From positions 310,001 to 374,000 of the forward strand of contig JAKCPI010002063.1 of the NCBI GenBank assembly GCA_023213315.1: 64,000 nucleotides of DNA. The letters are read 5' to 3'. Every line of letters starts with the position of its first letter. Positions within the stretch are counted from its first letter, which is position 1. This DNA is from Euborellia annulipes. Its lineage: Eukaryota > Arthropoda > Insecta > Dermaptera > Anisolabididae. The translations under genes and the position numbers were made by a program. The notes under the pieces are model-generated. The model did no database searches, was not told the DNA's origin, and saw only the letters and a list, made by a program, of their open reading frames with translations. Below are positions 1 through 11,632 of the stretch, one piece after another.

Positions 1-489
1 AGTCATGGTTCTCTCTAAATTATTTAATTGCGCATTTTTAAGAATAATAGATTAAGTATTAATTAAATTATAGTAAACAAAGATATGAATATTAACTAGG
101 TAGAGCTTTGTTTGAAAAAAGATGGAATTTTTTTTCAATCAATGCTCTAGCGAATTTGCGAGATGAGTTTGTGTTTGATTGCGCAAAAAATGCAGACCAG
201 GATCTTTCACGGCTGGCAAACTTCCTTTGTCGCCATAGTTAATCTATAAAAAATTTTAATTTTTCTATATTTAGCCTTTGCAAAACAATAAATTCAGGAG
301 CCAGAGTAAGAAATCTTCTGTAAGATTACTTTTGAAAATGTTCAGTTAAAAAATCTGGCGTGTACAGCACACAATTTTCACTTTTCTCATATTTGGATTA
401 TTTTATACATAATTGAGAATCCTAAATAAGTATGGAATTTCATAAAAATGATGAATCGAAATTTACATGAAAATCCCCATAGGGATTTA
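1..489. other. AT-rich DNA with R1-related fragments
   Basis: No gene seen. The part from about 345 to 480 (AATCTGGCGTGTACAGCACAC, then an ATTTGGATTATTTTATACATAAT stretch in pieces) resembles segments at 24.6-24.75 kb and 8.0-8.06 kb, so it is probably a decayed R1-type repeat. Confidence 0.4.
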
Positions 490-1156
490 ACATTGACTCT
501 ATGGAAAGAAGAGCCGGAAAATGAATTTGAAAAATCTGAAATACTACATCAGTAAAGTGTACTTTAAAGAATTTTCAGGGCAAAATGAGAATATACATTT
601 TAAAGCGGATTTATGTATTAAAATCAAAATCGTTAGAGCCGATTTTGAGAAATTCGTAAAAAAAAACCAAAAGGTACTTCAGCAAAGTACTAGTACTTTT
701 TTGCCGATTTTGTTCAAAAGTTTATTTTTGAGTGTCCGGGAGGGTACAGTGAGCGCAATTAAGTCCCCACCTGGGAGCTAGAGCCTTAAGTATATGGAAT
801 AGTATATGGTAGGACTATATAGTGAAATAATTTTAAATTATATAAAATCATCTGTACCAGATTTTATTTTACCTTTTCGGTCATTAAAATTAATTTCACT
901 ATATAGTCCTACCATATACTATTCCATATACTTAAGGCTCTAGCTCCCAGGTGGGGACTTAATTGTGGCACTCACTGTACATAACTTAAATATAAAATTT
1001 CAATACCGTTGCTCAATTTCTTCCTGGCTAACACAGACAGAGGGACGGACCAATTTGCGGGACCCACTTTTTGGACTCAGGGAACCTCAAAACATTTTAA
1101 ACATGATCGCAATACTTTCTCTCTCTATATATTTCATATATAGGGTAAGAGAAACA
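490..1156 (-). repeat. R1 element, minus orientation, split by a MITE
   Basis: The left part (490-746) and right part (980-1156) are two pieces of one R1 copy interrupted by the MITE at 747-977. The left part has the subtype sequence GGATTTAACATTGACTCTATGG also seen, with small changes, near 24.9 and 46.26 kb. The right part holds the CACACAGACAGA segment, the CTCAAAACATTTTA segment and the terminal AT hairpin ending GGGTAAGAGAAA. Confidence 0.75.
747..977. mobile_element. Tc1/mariner-type MITE with TA target duplication
   Basis: The element is a near-perfect inverted repeat of about 231 bp. Ends read CAGTGAGCGCAATTAAG and, inverted, CTTAATTGTGGCACTCACTG, followed by a shared stem (TCCCCACCTGGGAGCTAGAG, then CTTAAGTATATGG). 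It is flanked by TA at 745-746 and 978-979. The related R1 copy at about 25262-25275 reads GAGGGTACCTAACTT without the insert and serves as an empty site. It has no coding capacity. Confidence 0.9.
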
Positions 1157-1162
1157 AACAAC

Positions 1163-1826
1163 AAAAATCTGGGGTGACTGGCGCACAGCACACAACTTTC
1201 TCTTACCTTCGGTAATCGAAAGTTTTTTGTACTGTGCTTGTCACTCCAGATTTTTTGTGTCGACATATATTTAGTACCCGACAGTACGGAACATATGAAT
1301 TCAGATGTAAAATTTATAAGTATGGGAAAATATTTATATTTTGTTACCATGGCAACCATTTCTCCTATCTTCCCTATGCAATACAAGAGTAAAGTGGTCT
1401 TCAGAAGTTTTTAATTGCAAAATGAGAATATACAATTTAAAGAGCATCTAAAAAATAATTGATTTTTGAATTTAAAAAAAAAATCGTTGGAGCAAATTTT
1501 GAGAAAATCGAAAAAAACTGAAAAAGTACATCAGTAAAGTACTAGTACTCTTTGGTCGATTTTGATTAAAAGCTTATTTTTCCGGTCCCGGGGGCTGCCT
1601 AACTTAAATATAAAATTTCAACCTCGTAGCTCAATTCCTTCAGGCTTAAAATTGAACACACACACACAGACAGACCATGTCGCGAAAACCACTTTTTTGG
1701 ATTCAAGGGACCTCAAAACGTGTATATCCATCAAAATCTCGACATCCATCGAATTTTTGACATGAATCCAATACTTTCTCTCTCTATATATATTACATAT
1801 ATACATAGGTAAGAGAAAGTGAAAAA
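1163..1826 (-). repeat. R1 element, nearly full length, minus orientation
   Basis: It runs from the CTGGGGTGAC...GTCACTCCAG terminal hairpin (1163-1258) through the conserved interior (ACCATGGCAACCAT near 1347; AAAGTACTAGTACT near 1536; CACACACAGACAGACC near 1660; CATCAAAATCTCGACATC near 1728) to the AT hairpin ending ATAGGTAAGAGAAAGT at about 1820. It is one of the most complete copies in the window. No protein is encoded. Confidence 0.85.
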
Positions 1827-1900
1827 TAAATAAAGCCAAACATCATTTTTACACAATAAACAATAGTGATATTTCATATAAGATAATTCCGCCTAGCTTT

Positions 1901-2163
1901 ATATATGGACCTTGTTATGCATTAGTGTGTCAAGAGCCAAAAAAATTAAAAATTAAGTTAAGCACGGAATTTTGTTTCAAATGCTATAATTAATAGTATT
2001 TTTCATGAAATATGTCCTAAAAAAATTTATATTTAATGTTACTTGCACAATTGACAAAAAAAAAATTATATATAATCTAATGAAAACAAAAAACTTCAAT
2101 GTTAATTTTCTCAAAACTCGGTAGCTGGCGCTTGACACACTAATGCGTAACAGGGTCCATATA
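1901..2163. mobile_element. MITE with about 37-bp terminal inverted repeats
   Basis: The ends read ATATGGACCTTGTTATGC followed by ATTAGTGTGTCAAG and, inverted, CTTGACACACTAATGCG followed by TAACAGGGTCCATAT. A second copy, in the opposite orientation, lies at 45781-46037. The interior is AT-rich without coding capacity. The superfamily is not determined because the target duplication is unclear. Confidence 0.8.
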
Positions 2164-3869
2164 AGTGAGTGAGTGAGTTCCCAAAACGGTGATTTTTGGA
2201 CCCTCAAACTATTGCAACTAGATAAATGAAATTTGAAATATTGCTTTTCATTAGGTATATTAACCTCTATAGAAAAATCAGTTATATAACTCAAATAGCA
2301 CGGAGATAGAGGGAGCGTAGAAAATGGCTCGGTTGGGTTCGTGTAAAGCACAACGCGGGCTTTGGGGAGAACTTCGCCTGTCACTCTTCGTGCGCTTAGA
2401 TTATAGATTTATTTTATAATTTATTGATAAAAATTCCAACAGTTACAGGGAGAGTGGAACGACATGAATCTAAAAATTTAAATAATAGATAATTAAGTTA
2501 TATGAAATGATAATCAGGTGTTGAGACCTGCCTCCCTCATGGTATACTTTGAAATTATTTTAAAGAGAGGAGAATTTTCTCCTGTTTTGTTCAAGTCCCA
2601 TCGATCCCCCAACAGGTCACAAAAGTTTTCAAAAATTGCATCGCTGGATGCTCAACTCATAATCTACTTTGATGATTAGAGAGTTAGAAAAATTATTTAA
2701 TATATGTGAGGTTTCACTAGGTTATAAATAAAAGAATTGTTTGAATTTATAACTCGATATATTTCGGGCTATTAACTCATCCTCAGAAGTACATATGTAG
2801 TAACATTGAGAGTTAGTTTGTACTATTGTAGTTTATTCGAAAGGAGAGGAAGGAATGGCCAAAAATGAGGATGATGAGAAAATTCAGAAGCCAAGATTCT
2901 TGAAAAATATAGGTTTTCATGCTTTTGTAGAATCAATTGATTTGTGGGACGATTAGTCTGCCACTACTTAGAATTATAGTATTAAGGGAGTTTTTAATTA
3001 TAGATCACATTTTGTTATTAATTATTTATTAAAAATATAAATACTGTACAACTTTCGACTGCTTATTCTGCAATCGTTTGCAAGTACTGTACACTACTTG
3101 CTCATTAAGTGCATTTTATATATAACGATATCAGCGCCATCTATAGTCATTCCTATGAAGTAAGACACAAACTTCAGCGCCATCTACACTCATTTCCATG
3201 AAGTTAGGCACAATCATCAAAGCAAGTGTAGAATTATAGTCCTCTGCCTCTATGATTAAAACAAAATCGGTTGTTTGTAACTGCTCTAAAGTCATTCCAA
3301 TATTTTCTTAATAAAGGTGAAGTTATTTTCTCAACAGACACATTTTTATCACAGAATTAATATTGTACATTTCTCCGTACCATTGCACTTGAGATCAGAC
3401 GCGATACACATGAAGGGGGAGGGGGAGGGAGGAGGGGAATAAGATCCCCGTCACAAATTTTTTTAGGTTTCTATTAAAAAAAAAAAAACAGTGTATTTTA
3501 AATGTAAGTAGTCCTGTATTAAAATGATTAGGTAATTTAAATGAAGGCATAAATTTATATACGAGGCATTCCACATCAAATAATACAAAATTTAGTGAAT
3601 TTTTTTTAATATTTGATATTTTTGTTAAAATTATTGGCCTGTATATTTTTTAATTTAATCAAATTGCCATTTTTTTAATTATCAACAATTTTATATAAAC
3701 CGTTTTCCAAAAAGAAAAAAAAAAAATTCCTTCCACACTAAAATTGTCTCTGGATCCGCTTTTGCTTGCGATCAAATGTACTACTCAAGGAATAGTTACT
3801 AATTGTGACATGGAGGACCCGGGGGTTTCTATAAGTGTGACATCACAATTCCAAGTTGAATTTATAAAA
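2164..3869. other. AT-rich intergenic DNA with a fragment of the GTTTCGAC repeat
   Basis: No gene seen. A diverged member of the repeat also at 11.2, 41.1, 56.4 and 57.4 kb lies at about 3000-3120 (ACTTTCGACTGCTTATTCTG). Twin motifs CAGCGCCATCTA at 3133 and 3176 suggest a small direct repeat. Homopolymer A/T runs are common. Confidence 0.4.
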
Positions 3870-3884
3870 TTTTTAAGAGTTTGA

Positions 3885-4252
3885 AAAGATGGGATGAGAC
3901 TCGTAACATGGGGAGGTGCCGGTGGGGGGCTGGCCCCCCAGAAGGCTCGTGGCCCCCCCTCCCAGAAAGCTCCCTGCCCCACGAGAAATTGAGAAAATAT
4001 GGGGCTTTCCAGGCCCTTCTGAAGACAGCTGGTCCCATGCCCCCCCCCCAGCGAGGATGGCTGGTCCAATGGCCCCCCAGAAGGCTCGTGGCCCCCCTCC
4101 CAGAAAGCTCCCTGCCCCACGAGAAATTGAGAAAATATGGGGCTTTCCAGGCCCTTCTGAGGACAGCTGGTCCCATGCCCCCCCCCCCCCCAGCGAGGAT
4201 GGCTGGTCCAATGGCCCCCCCCCCCCCCAGCAAAATTCTCTAGTTACGCCCA
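3885..4252. repeat. G/C-homopolymer-rich element with an internal 140-bp tandem duplication
   Basis: A unit containing AGAAGGCTCGTGG, AGCTCCCTGCCCCACGAGAA and AATATGGGGCTTTCCAGGCC is repeated at about 3939 and 4079. The right end (CTAGTTACGCCCATG) matches the centre of the palindromes at 27.1 and 54.4 kb. Possible flanking duplication: CTCGTA at both sides (3900 and 4255). The frames open on both strands here result from low complexity and are not genes. Confidence 0.65.
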
Positions 4253-5367
4253 TGCTCGTATACTAAAAAAAGGATCAAATGATTTTCGCAAGAGGGAATA
4301 ATGAGTGATTATTTGAGTCACGAGGGAAAATTTACTAAAAAAAAAAAAAAAATAGATAAAATGATATGAATTTTGTATAGAAAATTTTAAGAAAAAGTTT
4401 AAAACAAATTTCAGTTTCGGGGGGGGGGGGGTAGTTCTTTGTTGAGACAATATTTGTAGGGGATTTGTTTGTATATGACTAACTGTGACAGGGGGGAGGA
4501 CTAGAAACGTCAAAAAAGGCGTGTGGACGACCCCATATGAACTTTTCATATACCCGAATATAAAATTCATAAAGAGTTTGTGTAACAAACTTCATATAAA
4601 AGTTTATGAATATATCTTGAAAATTTTTAACAGTGTATTTTTATTTCAAAAACTTTCAAAATGTTTACAAATCTTAAGTTGTGTATAAAGATAGCTTGGA
4701 CAAGAAATGATGTCTTCTATCCTTTAAGGGCACCCAGTGTCTAGGGGGGAATCCCCCTATTTTGTAACCCCAAAGCCCTTGGTTTAAAGAATATGTAAAT
4801 TTTCATTGGCGAAGTTAATAAAACAATTTTTTTTAAATAAATTTAGTCTAATAAATAAAAGGGCGTCTAAGCCAATTGGCTTTAAAATCTGTCAGCTACT
4901 CAAGAGTCACGCGAAGGTTCATGTTCGTTTCCTCGTCAGGGCTGGAGAGATCGTCTTCGTCATGCTCTCCGCCAATCGCTATCAACTTTATTAGTTGGTC
5001 AACATGCGACCAATGGTAATGCCGCCCGCGGCCTCCCACCCTTCCACCCGACATCGATTACTTTTATTAATGAGTCTAAAAATACGCCATGTCTGTTATT
5101 TAATTTGCATTTAAATATTGAGTTATGGGGATATGATATTTAACTTTCTTTATTTGAAATTGAAATTAAGCTTATTATTGTTTTTATGATTAATATTCCG
5201 AGCGATGGTGGGGTGGGGGTTTCAAAAAATTTTTTTTATTTATTACCCCTCCTTCTCTCCTCGAGAAATTCCTGCAATTAGCAGCACAAAAAATTAGAGA
5301 ATTTAAAAAATAAATAGGATTAAAAACTATTGTACGATATTAAAAACTTTTTGGAGGATCAACGCAG
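4253..5367. other. AT-rich intergenic DNA
   Basis: No gene and no repeat shared with the rest of the window was recognised, apart from homopolymer runs (A at 4340-4352, G at 4420-4431). The interval 4880-5060 is GC-richer and may be low-copy. Confidence 0.35.
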
Positions 5368-5369
5368 TA

Positions 5370-6107
5370 GGGACCGGATTCTTAGGTTTTCATCTTTTTC
5401 TTTCCTTGACTCCAAACGCGAAATGGACAAATTACTTTTTCGACTTATGTGTTCTGGAGTTGTTTAACCAAATTTTGAAAAACCTAAAAAACCTAAAAGG
5501 GTTCGGGCCACCTAAAATCACCTAAATTAGAAAACTCATCTACCGAGATTTTATTTTTTTAAATTTATTGGTGCTTTTCTGAGGGACAACCGTAAAAATT
5601 TTACAATGGAGAATTTACAAAAATATATTCTTGTCCATTGCAATCAAGCCAAATTATAGAATTATGTATTTCATTTTATGTACTTCCAGAATTATTTAAT
5701 TTTTTTATATAATGTTTTAGGTACCTGTAATTTTTTGTATTTTTTACTTTTTAATAATTTTTGTACATAGGTATTTAAAATTAAATAAAACTCTTTTTCC
5801 CATAAAAATTTTACAATTATATTTTTTAAAATTAAAAAAAAAAAAATTATAATTAAAATAATATTTTTTTACAAATTTCTGTACATATTTAAAATTAATT
5901 AAAACAATTTTTTCCCCCAAATGCGTTTTATTGGGCGATAACCTTAAAAAAAAACCTATTTTGGAGTTTCAAAAACCTAAAAACGAGAGGAACAGTACCT
6001 AAAATCACCTAAATGCGTTTTATTGGACGAAAACCTAAAAAAAAAGCTTATTTTGGGTTTTACAAAAACCTAAAAACGAGTCGAATCGAACCTAAAAATC
6101 CGGTCCC
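5370..6107. mobile_element. Non-autonomous DNA element with GGGACCGGATT inverted ends, flanked by TA
   Basis: The left end reads TAGGGACCGGATTCTTAGG (from 5368) and the right end, inverted, CCTAAAAATCCGGTCCCTA (to 6109). The interior is built from degenerate units with ACCTAAAATCACCTAAAT (5512, 5999) and AAATGCGTTTTATTGG (about 5920 and 6012, about 90 bp apart). No coding capacity. The TA at each side may be the target duplication. Confidence 0.7.
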
Positions 6108-6109
6108 TA

Positions 6110-7474
6110 TTAATCAGCATAAAGAAATTTATTTCATCTATACCAAATTTCGCCCGGCACTCCAGATTTTTATTTATTAGTGATTTAAATATTTTGCCAG
6201 AATTTTAAATTCTATTTAATATTTTACTATAAAAATTTGAGCGTGAGACTATACTATACTATACCCAAATTTGATACGTAAGCTAGATACCATCTTAGCA
6301 CTTCGGAGTATAGTAGTATTAATACAGTATTGAATTTCAATTTCAACTAGTAGCGCTAGCAGCATTTTATTGATTCTATTCTTTTTTTTTCAATTCAATT
6401 TCAAAATCGGCTCCAACAATTTTGATTAAAATTCATATATGGATGACCTTAAAAAAAATATGTCGCCATAAAAAAAAAATCTGGCGCGTCAGCACATGCC
6501 ATTACTTTCTGTTAGTAAGAGATGTTGGCAGACCCCAAGGGTGGGTGGACTATCCAACACAAAAACACTCGTTTAAATTCATACCAAACATTATTTTTAG
6601 TGCCCCGAAGAGCCGCACTTCCCCCTTCACTCCCGAGGGCTGAATTATCACACCCACGATTCGAGAGCTGCCTTTCCATTCACGTCTTTGGCTTCCGGGC
6701 CGCGACCTGGCCTGGTCCCCCCCACCCCGGCTTCGACCGACAAACAGCCGACTACCGGGAAGATCCAGGGCGTTTATTTTTTTTTCCGACTCATTTATTT
6801 GGACCTAGTCCCCCGGACAATGACCGTAGCTGGAAAGACCACGCCAAGCGACAGGTCAATGTGACGTCACGTCCTCTCTGCTAACATCGACCGGCTTATG
6901 GACAAAAATATGAGTTCGACCCGATATTTTTCTCATTTTATCTCATTAGCGGCACCAAAATTCATCTCACCTGAGATGACCTGTACTGGAAATTATTTTT
7001 TATAAAACTTTTGCCTTTGAGACTGAGTGTCTTTTCAACAAAATATAGGATACATGTATCAATATTTTAAAATTCCATTTTGAGGTTGTGGCTGTCTCCA
7101 ATTCTTCATTATAATTTTAAAATTCCACTCAGGGCCTCATGCTTTGTGAGCACGTAGATGGCAACCCCGAGTTACCTAAGCTAAGAGTGGCATTTCTTCT
7201 ATTCTCCCATCCTTCCTTTTCCTCAGATTACTTTCTCTTTCAGTTGGATCTATTTCTGAATTGTCGAATTCAAAATAGGGATTTAAGACAAAGAAATATA
7301 TTTTTCTTAAGATGTGACACCTGTATGTAATTTACTATTGTTTACTTTTTTTTTTACTTCCTATATATGAAATATATTTGTTTATTTATTTTTTTTTTAA
7401 CTATATTCTTCCTGGCTGCAAGTGACCACTGGTCGTAATAGGTCTTCGGACCTTATGCACCGATTCCAAAAAAA
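6110..7474. other. Mixed intergenic DNA with a GC-rich island at 6590-6900
   Basis: The island has balanced base composition, unlike the flanking AT-rich DNA, and contains CCGAAGAGCCGCACTTCC, GGGCCGCGACCTGG and GTGACGTCAC (6860). A frame is open through 6522-6884 but its product resembles no family I know. It may be a low-copy regulatory or unrecognised exonic island. The rest shows nothing clear. Confidence 0.3.
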
Positions 7475-8235
7475 AAAAAAAAATAGAGGGAAAGTATTGC
7501 GATCATGTCAAAAATTCGATGTTGAGTTTTTGATGGATATACATATTTTGAGGTTCGCTGAGTTCAAAAAAGTGGGTCCCACAAATTGGTGTGTCTGTCT
7601 GTGTATGTAACAATTTTTAGCATGAAGGAATTGAGCTACTGGATTGAAATTTTATATTTAAATTAGACACCCCTCTAGACACTCAAAATAAGCTTTTGAA
7701 CAAAATCGGCCAAAAAGTACTAGTACTTTACTGACGTACTTTTTCAGTTTTTTTCGATTTTCTCAAAATTCGCTACGATTTTGATTACAATTCATAAATC
7801 ACTTATTTGTTAGATTCTCTTTAAAATTTATTTACTCATTTTGCCCTTGAAATCTTTTTGAAGCACACTTTACTATTTTACTTCATAGGAAAACAATAAA
7901 CGAAATGGTTGCCATAGTAACAAACTATAAATATTTTCTCATTTTGATTAAAATTCATAAATCATCTCCTTTGGGACTTTTTACACATTTAAAAACATTT
8001 TTTTCAATTCTTATAAAATTTTGTATTTATTTAGGATTCTCTATTGTGTATAAAATATCCAAATATGAGATTACAATTTTGAAAAATAACTATAGTTTAT
8101 TTCAAGCAGGCAACATTTAAAACGAAGTGGTCAAGTTTGGAACTAACGTGCTATGGGAAACTAAATATATTTCGACACAAAAAAAATCTGGTGTGACAAG
8201 CACAGTACACAACTTTCTCTTGCCGAAGGGTAAGT
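7475..8235 (+). repeat. R1 element, plus orientation
   Basis: It begins with GGGAAAGTATTGCGATCATG and includes GATGGATATACATATTTTG, AGTACTAGTACTTTACTGAC, TTTAGATTCTC-like and CATAGTAACAAACTATAAAT segments, ending in GGTGTGACAAGCACAG (8193) and the inner part of the terminal hairpin. The stretch from about 7965 to 8150 is a variant shared with 44395-44520. Confidence 0.75.
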
Positions 8236-8696
8236 AGTATAGTACAGTATAAGTAAGGAAAGTAAAAAATATACACTATATAAAAAATTTATATAGATAA
8301 TAGGCCTATACTAGTATAAAATATATTCACAATTAGAAAATTTTTCATGTTAAAATTGAAATATTTTATAAAGACTTTAAAGTGGTTTAAATGTATTGAA
8401 GCTGAGTGTTCGATGTTAATTAATTGCAGATGGAAAGGGAAACGAATGAGGAGAGGGTTTATTTAACCGAATCAACCCTTAACCAAGGGATGGTCTTGAA
8501 ACACTTCAAAAGCCGACTAAACTGCTAATTTGTAGATTCGCACGCTTGGTACTTAAACACTAAAGAAGTTAAATTTGTGATCCAATAATCGAAATATGGC
8601 GTAAAATTGTTGACTCACTTTAAGATGAAGTGTTTTTTTTTTTTGTTAAAATAAGATTAATTAATTTTGGATTTGCACAAGTGGTCTTGTTATTAT
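8236..8696. other. Low-copy AT-rich DNA
   Basis: No shared repeat was recognised. The part from 8400 to 8600 includes GTTAATTAATTGCAGATGG and several TTAA-type cores. No gene seen. Confidence 0.3.
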
Positions 8697-9361
8697 TTTT
8701 ACTTTCTCTTACCTATGTATATATGTAATATATATATAGAGAGAAAGTATTGGTTCATGTCAAAAATTCGATGTCGAGATTTTGATGGATCTTCACGTTT
8801 TGAGGTCCCCTGAATCCAAATAAAAAGTGGTTTTCGCGACATGGTCTGTCTGTGGGTGGGTGGGTGTTCAATTTTAAGCATGAAGGAATTGAGCTACGAG
8901 GTTGAAATTTTATATTTAAGTTAAACATCTCCCGGGACCGGAAAAATAAGCTTTTAATCAAAATCGGCCAAAGAGTACTAGTACTTTACTGATGTACTTT
9001 TTCAGTTTTTTTCGATTTTCTCAAAATTCGCTCCAACGATTTTTTTTTAAATTCAAAAATCAATTATTTTTTAGATGCCCTTTAAAATGTATATTCTCAT
9101 TTTGCAATTGAAATCTTCTGAAGACCACTTTACTCTTGTATTTCATAGGGAAGATAGGAAAAATGGTTGCCATGGTAACAAAATATAAATATTTTCCCAC
9201 ACTTATAAATTTTATATCTGAATTCAAATGTTCCGTACTGTCGGGAACTAAATATATGTCGACACAAAAAATCTGGTGTGACAAGCACAGAACACAACTT
9301 TCGATTACCGAAGGTAAGAGAAAGTTGTGTGCTGTGCGCCAGTCACACCAGATTTTTTTAA
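8697..9361 (+). repeat. R1 element, full-length reference copy
   Basis: This copy shows the full architecture. The left end is an AT-rich hairpin (ACTTTCTCT at 8700, AGAGAAAGT at 8740). The body has the TCGATGTCGAGATTTTGATG, GTCTGTCTGTGGG, AGTACTAGTACTTTACTG and ATGGTTGCCATGGTAAC blocks. The right end is a 90-base hairpin with arms AATCTGGTGTGAC / GTCACACCAGATT, then CACAACTTTC / GAAAGTTGTG, then TTACC-GAA-GGTAA at the tip. No coding capacity. Families with such ends include foldback elements and Helitrons, but no diagnostic end sequence was found. Confidence 0.85.
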
Positions 9362-10236
9362 CTCCTAATTGGCCAAGTGGCATTTACAATAATAGAATCA
9401 CTTCTCTAATATTAAGAGTTAATTCTTTTTAGGGAAATAATATAAAATTTTATAAAAAAATCACAATTATTTTCATGGGGGGGAGAAGATCAAAAGTGCC
9501 AACTAATTTTATTCAAGATGAGATGTAAGTTGTGACTGTACCCCTTCCTTTCCTCCGCGCTGTCACTGTAACTAAGCCAAATTGATCATAAGATTTTAAT
9601 CTTTCTTTAAGTTTGAGTATAAAATTTTGCCGCCCTAGGCCCTGGCATCACGGGCCTAACCTTTTATCCACCACGAATAATGGTAATTCTTGTTTCTTAG
9701 AGAGAGTGGGAATTTGAAATACGAATATATTTATTTATTTATTTAGCAATCTCTCAACAAAATTTCTTCCAATTACAGAGAGGAAAAAAAAAAGAACAAT
9801 AAAAAAAAATCACAAAAAATAGTAAAAAAATAGCATATCATAATGCTGTCTTTTCTGACATACTCCGAGCACATTTTAAAAATTGGAGATTTTTCTAGGG
9901 TTCTTGTCCTAGCCCTCTCGAGATAAAAGAGGGACCCGGACCTCAGGGTAAAGGCTGGGATCTTGAAGCCTATTTATTTATTTTATGCGTAATATAGTTA
10001 AGTAAAATTTGTTAATTTCTTGGATACCTTTGATTGCGATATGTTCACTTTTCAAACGTTCTTAATAACTAATTTACAGGGCTCTATTTACTAAGAGGGA
10101 ACTATGCACGAGTCTAGAGCGGCAAAATTTGTAAAAAAAAAAAAAACCTGCTTATTTACATACGAATAATTTTTTTTTTTTTCAAATAGAAAAGTATTTG
10201 ATTGTGAGGTATGTCTTTGTGGCTGGAAGTATTATT
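9362..10236. other. AT-rich intergenic DNA
   Basis: No gene. A TTTATTTATTTATTTA tract at 9730 followed by a short unique tail resembles the tract at 30594, which might be the 3' end of a LINE. Remaining DNA is unassigned. Confidence 0.3.
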
Positions 10237-10525
10237 GAGGAGTCAAAAAAATTCAAGACATAGGCAGCCAAAATTATTTCTTTTATTATCGCCGTTCCAG
10301 GCTGACGTTTCGGCCACTGGTCTAGGCCATCTTCAGAGCTAAAATATTTTCGTACATATTTTTGTATTTTGTAGAAAGTGTCAAAATAACATGTTATAAT
10401 AAAATGTACGAAAATATTTTAGCTCTGAAGATGGCCTAGACCAGTGGCCGAAACGTCAGCCTGGAACGGCGATAATAAAAGAAATAATTTTGGCTGCCTA
10501 TGTCTTGAATTTTTTTTGACTCCTC
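10237..10525. repeat. Palindromic element with hammerhead-like core in each arm
   Basis: The arms at 10237-10356 and 10404-10525 are near-perfect inverted repeats. Each carries CTGAAGATGGCC...GGCCGAAACGTC: + strand at 10425-10458, - strand in the left arm. The flanks both show AGTATT (10229-10234 and about 10527-10533), a possible target duplication. Non-coding. Confidence 0.85.
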
Positions 10526-10774
10526 AAAGTATTTGATGTTGAAAAGGTATCAGAAGTCCACCGGCCTGTTAGGGTATTTCACAGTGTTGGTTGGGGTGGT
10601 TGAAGGAAAGGGGCGGCAAGAGTCCACTGCCTAGAGGCGGCAAATGTCTAAATCCACACCTGCTAATTTCATTTTGTTTTTGTGAACCACTTTTCCTATT
10701 TTGCCGCCTCCTGATATCTACCGCCCGGGGCACATTCCCCCACTGCCCCCCCCCCCTCTAGATCCGGCCTTGCA

Positions 10775-11030
10775 CATCTTTTTCTTCTGTCCTCGCCTTA
10801 TTCCCGTGATGCGGGGTCGGCGGACCTCACTCTTTCCCTCCAACCCTATCATACGTTTTTGCGACTGAGAAGTATAGAACAGGCCGGCCTGACGCCTGTT
10901 GAAAAGAGGAAGGAAGAGACAGACATACAAAGAACAGGACTGTCTATCCCAGCTCTGGCAGCTCGTGGTCGCCATCCACGTACCCACAAGATGTGGGCCC
11001 CTGAGCGAAGATCCGGTCTTGCACATACAT
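10775..11030. repeat. Dispersed repeat of the CCTCGCCTTATTCCC type
   Basis: It contains CTCGCCTTATTCCCGTGATG, GGGGTCGGCGGACCTCAC, GAACAGGCCGGCC, GAAAAGAGGAAGGAAGAGAC and CTCGTGGTCGCCATCCAC. Related copies lie at 14041-14251 (same strand), about 22530-22650 (opposite strand) and 46790-46855 (fragment). The GC-rich sequence differs from its surroundings. I do not know its class. Confidence 0.7.
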
Positions 11031-11149
11031 GTTAATAAAGTAATTTTGTTTATATAAAAGAGTTGAGCATCCAATTGTTAATTAATATAATTTAAGCAAT
11101 GAATTATTGTATTCATAAAAGACGACATTATAACTGTTATTGCAGATAA

Positions 11150-11345
11150 GTGATAGACAGGCAAAAAATTAAAGAAATGCTAGAGGTGCATTTAATCACG
11201 AATGTGTTTATTAAAGCTTTTGTGGTTTGAATTCCCACATTTTGTATAAAAATATAAATACTGTACAAGGTTTCGACTGCTTATTCTGCAGCCGTTATCA
11301 ACTGTGCACTTGCATCGACTCAAGTGCACTGTCACGTTCGTTACG
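11150..11345. repeat. GTTTCGACTGCTTATTCTGC repeat
   Basis: It shares AAATATAAATACTGTACAA, GTTTCGACTGCTTATTCTGC and a GTGCACTTG block with copies at 3000-3120, 41040-41195, 56365-56530 and (inverted) 57360-57475. The complementary strand holds a stem around GGCTGC...GCAG followed by TCGAAAC. Confidence 0.6.
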
Positions 11346-11632
11346 TGCCTTTATATACAACAACGTACGGTGTATTTAATCTTTATTTTTGTTTATAATT
11401 ATAATCTTATATACAATAGGTTTAATTAATCATATAGGGATATTATAATCTAATCTTTATTTTTGTTTATAAAAAATTCTTATAAATTGAAATATATATC
11501 TAAATATTTTTCGAGATCTATTATTTGAAAAAGATAATAGTATTCAAAATACCTCGATTCGGACTTTAACTGAGTCATAGATATATTTAACAAGACATGT
11601 GAGTGTTCTTTATTGATGAGGCCAAACATCCC

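Noticed and set aside
3785..4266. Several overlapping open frames of 111-126 codons on both strands
   Set aside because: They overlie runs of C and G and a tandem duplication; products are Pro/Gly/Trp low-complexity strings read in all frames.
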